Of a stretch of DNA of 64,000 nt, positions 59,701 through 64,000 are shown piece after piece (position 1 is the stretch's first letter; each line of letters opens with the position of its first letter). This stretch comes from Mercenaria mercenaria. Its lineage: Eukaryota > Mollusca > Bivalvia > Venerida > Veneridae. Location of the stretch: assembly GCF_021730395.1 (NCBI RefSeq), contig NC_069371.1:68602001-68666000 (forward strand), in the 5' to 3' direction. The position numbers were made by a program, and so were the translations under genes. The notes below the pieces were generated by a model. It made no database searches, was not told the DNA's origin, and saw nothing but the letters and a program-made list of their open reading frames with translations.

Positions 59701-62700
59701 ATTTTATGCTTAATGTCTATTACTTCTGGTACTAGTAAATGCCAAATACTCAACGCTTAAATCTACAGTCTAAATGTTACATGCCATATATTTATTGCTA
59801 AATGTCAAATGGTAAATGTCAAATAGCTAATGCTTATCATTAATGATAAATGCTACTGATCGTCAAATTCTTCAACTTGAGTGAATGGCCTGTATCTCTC
59901 CGCAATATTTTCATCATTTCAAAACATATATTGTTATACCAGTCTGCATTGAAGCAATAACATATTCTACAAGAGATGGTAACATAAGACACTCTTAAAT
60001 GTTGGGAAATAATGCTTTTTAACAGAGACAAGTTATGTTAAGAAGCCCAAGGATTCATTTTCCACTGATATATTACACTGTTAATTTGAATAAGTACTTG
60101 GCAGTAAGCATATTTAAAATATTTTGATTCATATTTTGCAATTGACAGTTATCATTTATCGTTTGACAGCTGCCGTTTGACAGTATAACTATTAAACATT
60201 AAGTGTTTGGCAAATAACATTTTGCACTAACTTTTTGTCGTTTAGCATTTGGCAAATAGCGCACCGGCTTTCAATACATTTGCAATATCTGCAAGGCCGG
60301 TGCGCCACGCTAATTGCCAAATGCTAAATGACGAAAATCTAAAACTAAAAACCAGTTACTTAATGCTTAATACTTAATGCTAATGCTACGTATTAAATGC
60401 TATTTTCCATATACTTTTTTTTTAATTCCAAATGCTAAATACCAAAAAGCCAATGCTTATTGTCAAATGGTAAATCCTTAGTGTCGAATTCTTTAATAGA
60501 GTATTGCCTCCCTGGAGTAAAATCTGGTCAACAGAGAAAGCAATGCTTCCACGACGTGCACGCGCCGAGAGTTTGGAGCAGAACGTTTGTCCATCTATGA
60601 AGTCGAGAAATATGTGACAAAACAAGTAAAAAAAAAACGACAGTCAAGAATCTGAACGTCAAACTCACCCTTATTTGACGTGTAATTTTTTGTTTTAATC
60701 TGTAATGCTATCTAAAGGATGTGTTCTTCCCGTACTAGAAATCTATATTCAGCTCTTTTTAGCAATAAACATTTTGCATTAATTGTTTCACATGTTACAA
60801 TTAACAATTAGAATTTATCATTTGACAATTGCTGATTGATATTCAATGGGAGCAATGCCTCCACTGGAAATCAGACTTAAAAGCATTATTTACTTTGGTA
60901 AATAACATTTGGTTTAGCTCCCTGGTATTGAACATTTGGGAATTAGCATGGCAAACCGGTCGTGCACATATACTGATGTTACATTTTTTTTAAATAATGT
61001 CTTTTTTTATTTTATATTTTTAAATACTTGATAAACTCGCTGTATTTTTCCTGCATTGTAAATCGGGATGGTGGTACGTTTAGTACACGCAATAATGTTT
61101 GAGACATTAAATTATCTCGAGCGCACAACATAATATTTCGTAGGCTCGAGATAAGATGTCGTCAACTCAAAACAAGGTGTCTGGAGAACGAGAAAAGATG
61201 TCTTGCACGAAAGATAAGATGTCCCGCTCGAAACAACGTGTCTTGTGATAGAGATAAAAAGTCGAGCGCTATAGAACTTTTTCTTTAAACAAAAGGGTCA
61301 TGATAGTTCTAGGTCGATCATCTGCTTTTCACAGTAATGACAAGAATAAATACATATCTTGTAGCAAGCATTGCCACTAACGGCCTTGTCTTTTCACAAA
61401 TTTGATCATGTGAAAAGTCTAAATATAAACTCTATGAAGAATCATTTGCGATACATTGTTTTAACAATACATATAGTGACAATAAGCCACGATCAGGGCG
61501 ACCATGCTTTTTAACATACCATATGCCATGAACAGGTTTGGTGGTGGGATACAAAAAGAACAATTATTGCGTGTACAGTAATCTCTAGTTATTGCGAACT
61601 CCCCGGAAAAAGGAAAGTATGTTCATTTTATCCGGTGTTTCTTACAAATAATATTTGTACAACGAAAACTTGAATTTCGTCTTGTTGCTAATAGTAGTGT
61701 ACTGATAGACTGAGTTTACTTGACTCACCTACGACTTGATTATAGTGAACATTAAATCATTTTGCAATTTAATCACAACCGCTTTTCATCCCTTTAAGAG
61801 AAGAAAACGATTTACACTTTCTCGTTATGAAAAGACAGGCAATGCAGATTTTTTTTTATCAACACAATTTATTTTTCTGCTAATTCTGAACTTTCAAGGC
61901 ATGGCGGATTTTAAAATTCTTAGTTCACACTTTGAAACGACATGAATTACACCGAAAGCTTGATTTTTCTCATACAATAGACTAAGTGCTATTTTCGCGT
62001 GATATTGTTATAATTTATAATTGTTCGACCAAACAATATTGAACATTAATAAACATATATAAGAAACACAGCGGTTACGTAAAATCTTAATACAATTTTC
62101 TGAATATGAATTTTGATATTCGTTATATGCGTTGATAGTTTAATGAATTGGAAAATGAAAATGTGTTCTTTGTATCTGACAGAGTGCATTTTTTTCGCTC
62201 TGGCGGGGCGGAGTGAATGTCTGCCTTATGCAAATAATGGTACCCTAGAAAACGATCAAAATAGGTAGACCGAACCAACGACTAAGATTCAACGCTACAT
62301 TGGTTACAATGTAAGGTTGATGTCCACTGAATAAGAAATCAGGTTGCCGGATATACTACATATCCTGCACAATAATGCAGCGGACCGTCGCGAAACCCCG
62401 CCCCGCCAGGTTATTAAAACGCACTATAATTCGCTATAAGCGTGTTTACTGTAACCATTTTATTTTACGTAGAATATAGGAGAGGAAAATCGTGACATAT
62501 GAAATTTCTTTATAACCGGAATTTCGTTAAAATCGTGTGTAAGTGAAGTTTGTTTACAGCATTTATTCTTGAATGTCTTTCTGTTGATACTGTTTAATGA
62601 ATCTCTACTACCTTTGGGCTTATTTTTTAACTGGACACAATCTATTTGTCTTAAATGCAGAATAATTTATTCACTTCATTCGATAAATGGGTAAAATTTG

Positions 62701-63022
62701 TTAATTCAATGGTGTAATATTAAAAAGCACTGTCGGCATGAAAATGTTTTACTTTTTGGATTTGTCATGTCAAAAAAAAAAATGACATGGCAGCATTTAC
62801 TATGACTGCTTAATATACATATTGATTAGAGCAATATGACCACTGGTACTTTGGTCTTGTTTCATGTCTACTTTGAGCTGTGAAAGTCAGGTGATCCATC
62901 AAAACCATCGTAACCCGCATAAGTGTTTTCAAAAAATACGTTTTAATAATATAAATGAATCTTTTTTTTATTTTGATACAGGTTTTAGCAGTGGAGATAA
63001 CAATGACAACCATTTATCATGA
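53418..63022 (+). CDS. Five-exon gene, type II membrane protein with coiled coil
   Basis: Exons 53418-53765, 55315-55476, 58982-59129, 59441-59626 and 62982-63022 join in frame (348, 162, 148, 186 and 41 bases) to 294 residues plus stop, with GT donors and AG acceptors throughout. Residues 1-170 are charged, Ser/Thr/Asn-rich and probably disordered, with basic KKKR clusters. Residues 190-216 are one hydrophobic helix preceded by KDRRK and R187, so the N-terminus should face the cytosol. Residues 234-281 form a coiled coil with Leu/Ile/Val at heptad spacing (L235, V238, L241, L245, I252, L255, I259). There is no signal peptide. This resembles type II proteins with a coiled-coil stalk, but no head domain is present. 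I do not recognise the family. The start has an in-frame TGA 24 bases upstream. The last exon is the least certain; the gene may continue beyond the window. Confidence 0.7.
53766..55314. other. Intron 1
   Basis: GT-AG bounded, AT-rich. A tRNA-like scrap GCACGGAGGCGTAGTGATAAGC near 54143 may be a decayed SINE head. Nothing else is recognised. Confidence 0.5.
55315..55476 (+). CDS. Exon 2 of the coiled-coil membrane protein gene
   Basis: Acceptor TTCTTATTTTCAG and donor CAA/GTAAGG bound exactly 54 codons (residues 117-170), rich in Lys, Arg, Ser and Asp (KRKENIKRWKVDREKKKR). Confidence 0.72.
55590..58056 (-). mobile_element. RTE-like LINE, decayed, inside intron 2
   Basis: Read from right to left: the end of an endonuclease domain with the SDH motif (VGSDHSSVIGKLKVKF near 57965-58010), a linker, reverse transcriptase pieces (GKAPGLDSIPPEAL, WRTCYIVKLPKKGDL, LDFADNIALLSH with FADN where FADD is usual), then ITINGQ-like and LLYGSYTW, then KWSWVRHTLRR and, beyond an insertion, GKWKRGRPVTKW near 55690-55735. 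Multiple frameshifts and stops separate these. It is 5'-truncated within the endonuclease. The order and wording match endonuclease-reverse transcriptase LINEs of the RTE group. It lies antisense to the host gene. Confidence 0.85.
55752..56075 (+). mobile_element. Three-hairpin element inserted into the LINE
   Basis: The best-bounded copy of the family. The LINE reading CRAL is cut here and resumes as NWNPP on the far side, so 324 bases were inserted, apparently with TAAT on both sides (55748-55751 and 56076-56079). Stem 1 55809-55829, stem 2 55836-55865, stem 3 55883-55899. No terminal inverted repeat, poly(A) or tRNA box. This proves that the repeat is, or was, mobile. Confidence 0.75.
58057..58981. 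other. Intron 2, remaining part
   Basis: AT-rich, no element recognised. Confidence 0.45.
58982..59129 (+). CDS. Exon 3, membrane helix
   Basis: Acceptor TTTGGACAG and donor GAAG/GTAAGT. Phase 0 in, phase 1 out. Carries the basic stop KDRRKH and the helix with LLSLFVVSVGVVG. Confidence 0.75.
59441..59626 (+). CDS. Exon 4, coiled coil
   Basis: Acceptor TTTTATTCAG and donor GAGG/GTATGG; 186 bases, phase 1 in and out. Encodes the heptad-repeat stalk (SEVESLKKTLALHETQIEHL and onward). Confidence 0.75.
59690..60480. repeat. Low-complexity AAATGCTAAATG-type array with fold-back centre
   Basis: Many degenerate copies of words such as AAATGCCAAAT, GGTAAATGTCAAAT and their complements. The centre at 60234-60337 is an inverted repeat: GTCGTTTAGCATTTGGCAAA and ACCGGC on the left, GCCGGT and TTGCCAAATGCTAAATGAC on the right, with a 27-base loop. 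Related single arms occur near 53086-53132 and 60930-60960. It lies in intron 4. Confidence 0.65.
60481..61137. other. Intron 4, non-coding
   Basis: Contains another arm-like segment (TTTGGGAATTAGCATGG near 60938). The 67-codon minus-strand frame at 60422-60625 starts in the array and is not supported. Confidence 0.4.
61138..61258 (+). repeat. Degenerate 20-bp minisatellite
   Basis: About six units of the form GCTCGAGATAAGATGTCTT, for example starting at 61142 and 61202. Unit length is 19-21 bases. Confidence 0.55.
61576..62451. mobile_element. Probable TA-flanked DNA transposon (pogo-like), non-autonomous
   Basis: TA precedes CAGTAATCTCTAGTTATTGC at 61576, and TA follows the inverted CGCTATAAGCGTGTTTACTG ending at 62451. 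The CAGTAA and GCGAA blocks match between the ends, but the middle of the terminal repeat is diverged. There is no transposase frame. Confidence 0.45.
62982..63022 (+). CDS. Exon 5 candidate, terminal
   Basis: A strong acceptor (long T tract then GATACAG) continues the phase and gives FSSGDNNDNHLS and a TGA. A 41-base exon could arise by chance, so an alternative downstream exon outside the window is possible. No AATAAA signal is visible after it. Confidence 0.4.
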
Positions 63023-64000
63023 CATATCGTCACAGATTCATACTAGACATTCACCTTCATCAACAATATCCATCCAGTCCAATCAATCTACTATCAGCCG
63101 AAGCGCAAATTTCGATAAAATCGCGAAATGGTGGTCTATGGCGGAGAACATATACTTTAAACGTTACGAACAGTGCACTCCGGCTGAGATTTTTACGACT
63201 TGGAAATCGTAGATTAACTTATGTTGACAACTTGTTGCATGCCAAACATTATTTCCCGCGATTTTGTTGTTTTGTTTATTTTTCCTAGAAAAACTCGTAT
63301 CATACCCAGGGTTGTAAGATGACTCTCGTATTGCAATTAATGAATGCGTACATTCATAATCTTTGCTCAAAAGAAAGGCATTTTAATCATATTTCTGTTG
63401 TTAATTGAAGAATAAGGGATGCAAGTAATCGTTTACAATATTTTTTAATCAAATGTATAGGCGCAGTTTCATTTAGTATTATTTGACATGTATGAAGTTT
63501 TATGCAAAAACATTCAACAGAGATTTCTCAAGGTCTTTATCATTACATTTTAAGTGAATATGTTACCTACATTTTAAGTGAACATGTTACCTACATAATG
63601 GTAAGATAATTGAAGAACTATGAAAATTGGTATGGATTTTGCATGACAGTTTACAGCATACGTTTATGTCATAGACGACAAGCAGCAGTCCGTATGAAAA
63701 AAATGGCATTATCTTTTCTAATATCCCTTGTTCCCCTATAACGTGGTTTATGTTATCAAACTGTCTTATAGCAATATAATCAAATCAGTCAGCGGAAATT
63801 GAAAAAGTGTAATATATCTTATCGGTACTTATCTTTATTGGTTACTTCGGAATGTTATTTATTCATGTTTATTACTCAATACATTTATCTTCACGTTTTT
63901 TACTTTAAAATTGCATATTTGACTGTATTATGTCCCTGTTATATACGTCACCCTGGACAAACATTAATTTGACTTGAAAGCGTTTCTCCTACATATCTGC
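63023..64000. other. 3' flank or further intron, no feature
   Basis: AT-rich. Two nearby copies of a TGTTACCTACAT-type phrase (63559 and 63585) form a short direct repeat. No AATAAA signal and no exon recognised up to the window end. Confidence 0.4.

Noticed and set aside
60234-60337. CRISPR-like or tRNA-like array
   Set aside because: Units are degenerate and present on both strands without spacers of constant length; it is a fold-back and simple repeat in animal DNA.

Overview
This window is animal nuclear DNA, most likely from a bivalve mollusc and possibly a heterodont clam. It is AT-rich and intron-rich, and it is packed with short interspersed elements. Two tRNA-derived SINE families whose tails end in GTTAAACCCAA-type sequence, TTAA-flanked MITEs and a Penelope-like fragment with a GIY-YIG domain together give the look of bivalve genomes. 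The taxon is inferred from this repeat content; no marker gene is present.

Layout. Bases 1-929 hold one weak edge ORF. Bases 930 to about 23,900 are an old tandem duplication, copy A at 930-13,830 and copy B at 14,911-23,900, with roughly 90 percent identity in short stretches compared by eye. Each copy carries one short minus-strand gene (6151-6423 and 21296-21556) for a secreted, strongly basic peptide with six cysteines; I do not recognise the family, but it resembles an antimicrobial peptide. The copies differ by a Penelope-like fragment with a hammerhead-like motif, two SINE insertions whose empty sites survive in copy B, a 196-bp tandem repeat with different copy number, a MITE with a long and a short form, and a TTAA-flanked element. 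A pogo/Tigger-like element and a CR1-like LINE fragment sit in the 3.6 kb of copy A that has almost no counterpart in copy B.

Bases of about 24,200-42,660 look like unpolished, homopolymer-distorted sequence. A repeat copy becomes garbled at the left edge and normal texture returns near 42,660. I annotate no genes there.

Bases 42,660-53,400 are non-coding with several mobile elements and inverted repeats: a piggyBac-type MITE, a SINE, a 45-bp inverted repeat pair, a 435-bp tandem duplication, a long hairpin and a TTAA-flanked 1.1-kb element. From 53,418 to 63,022 I assemble one plus-strand gene of five exons, all with compatible splice phases, for a 294-residue protein: a basic disordered N-terminus, one membrane helix and a coiled coil, in the orientation of a type II membrane protein. 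Its second intron holds a decayed RTE-like LINE that is itself interrupted by a short element with three hairpins. That three-hairpin repeat recurs across the window in at least three subfamilies whose second stem differs in sequence but usually still pairs, and it is the best candidate here for an undescribed structured element.
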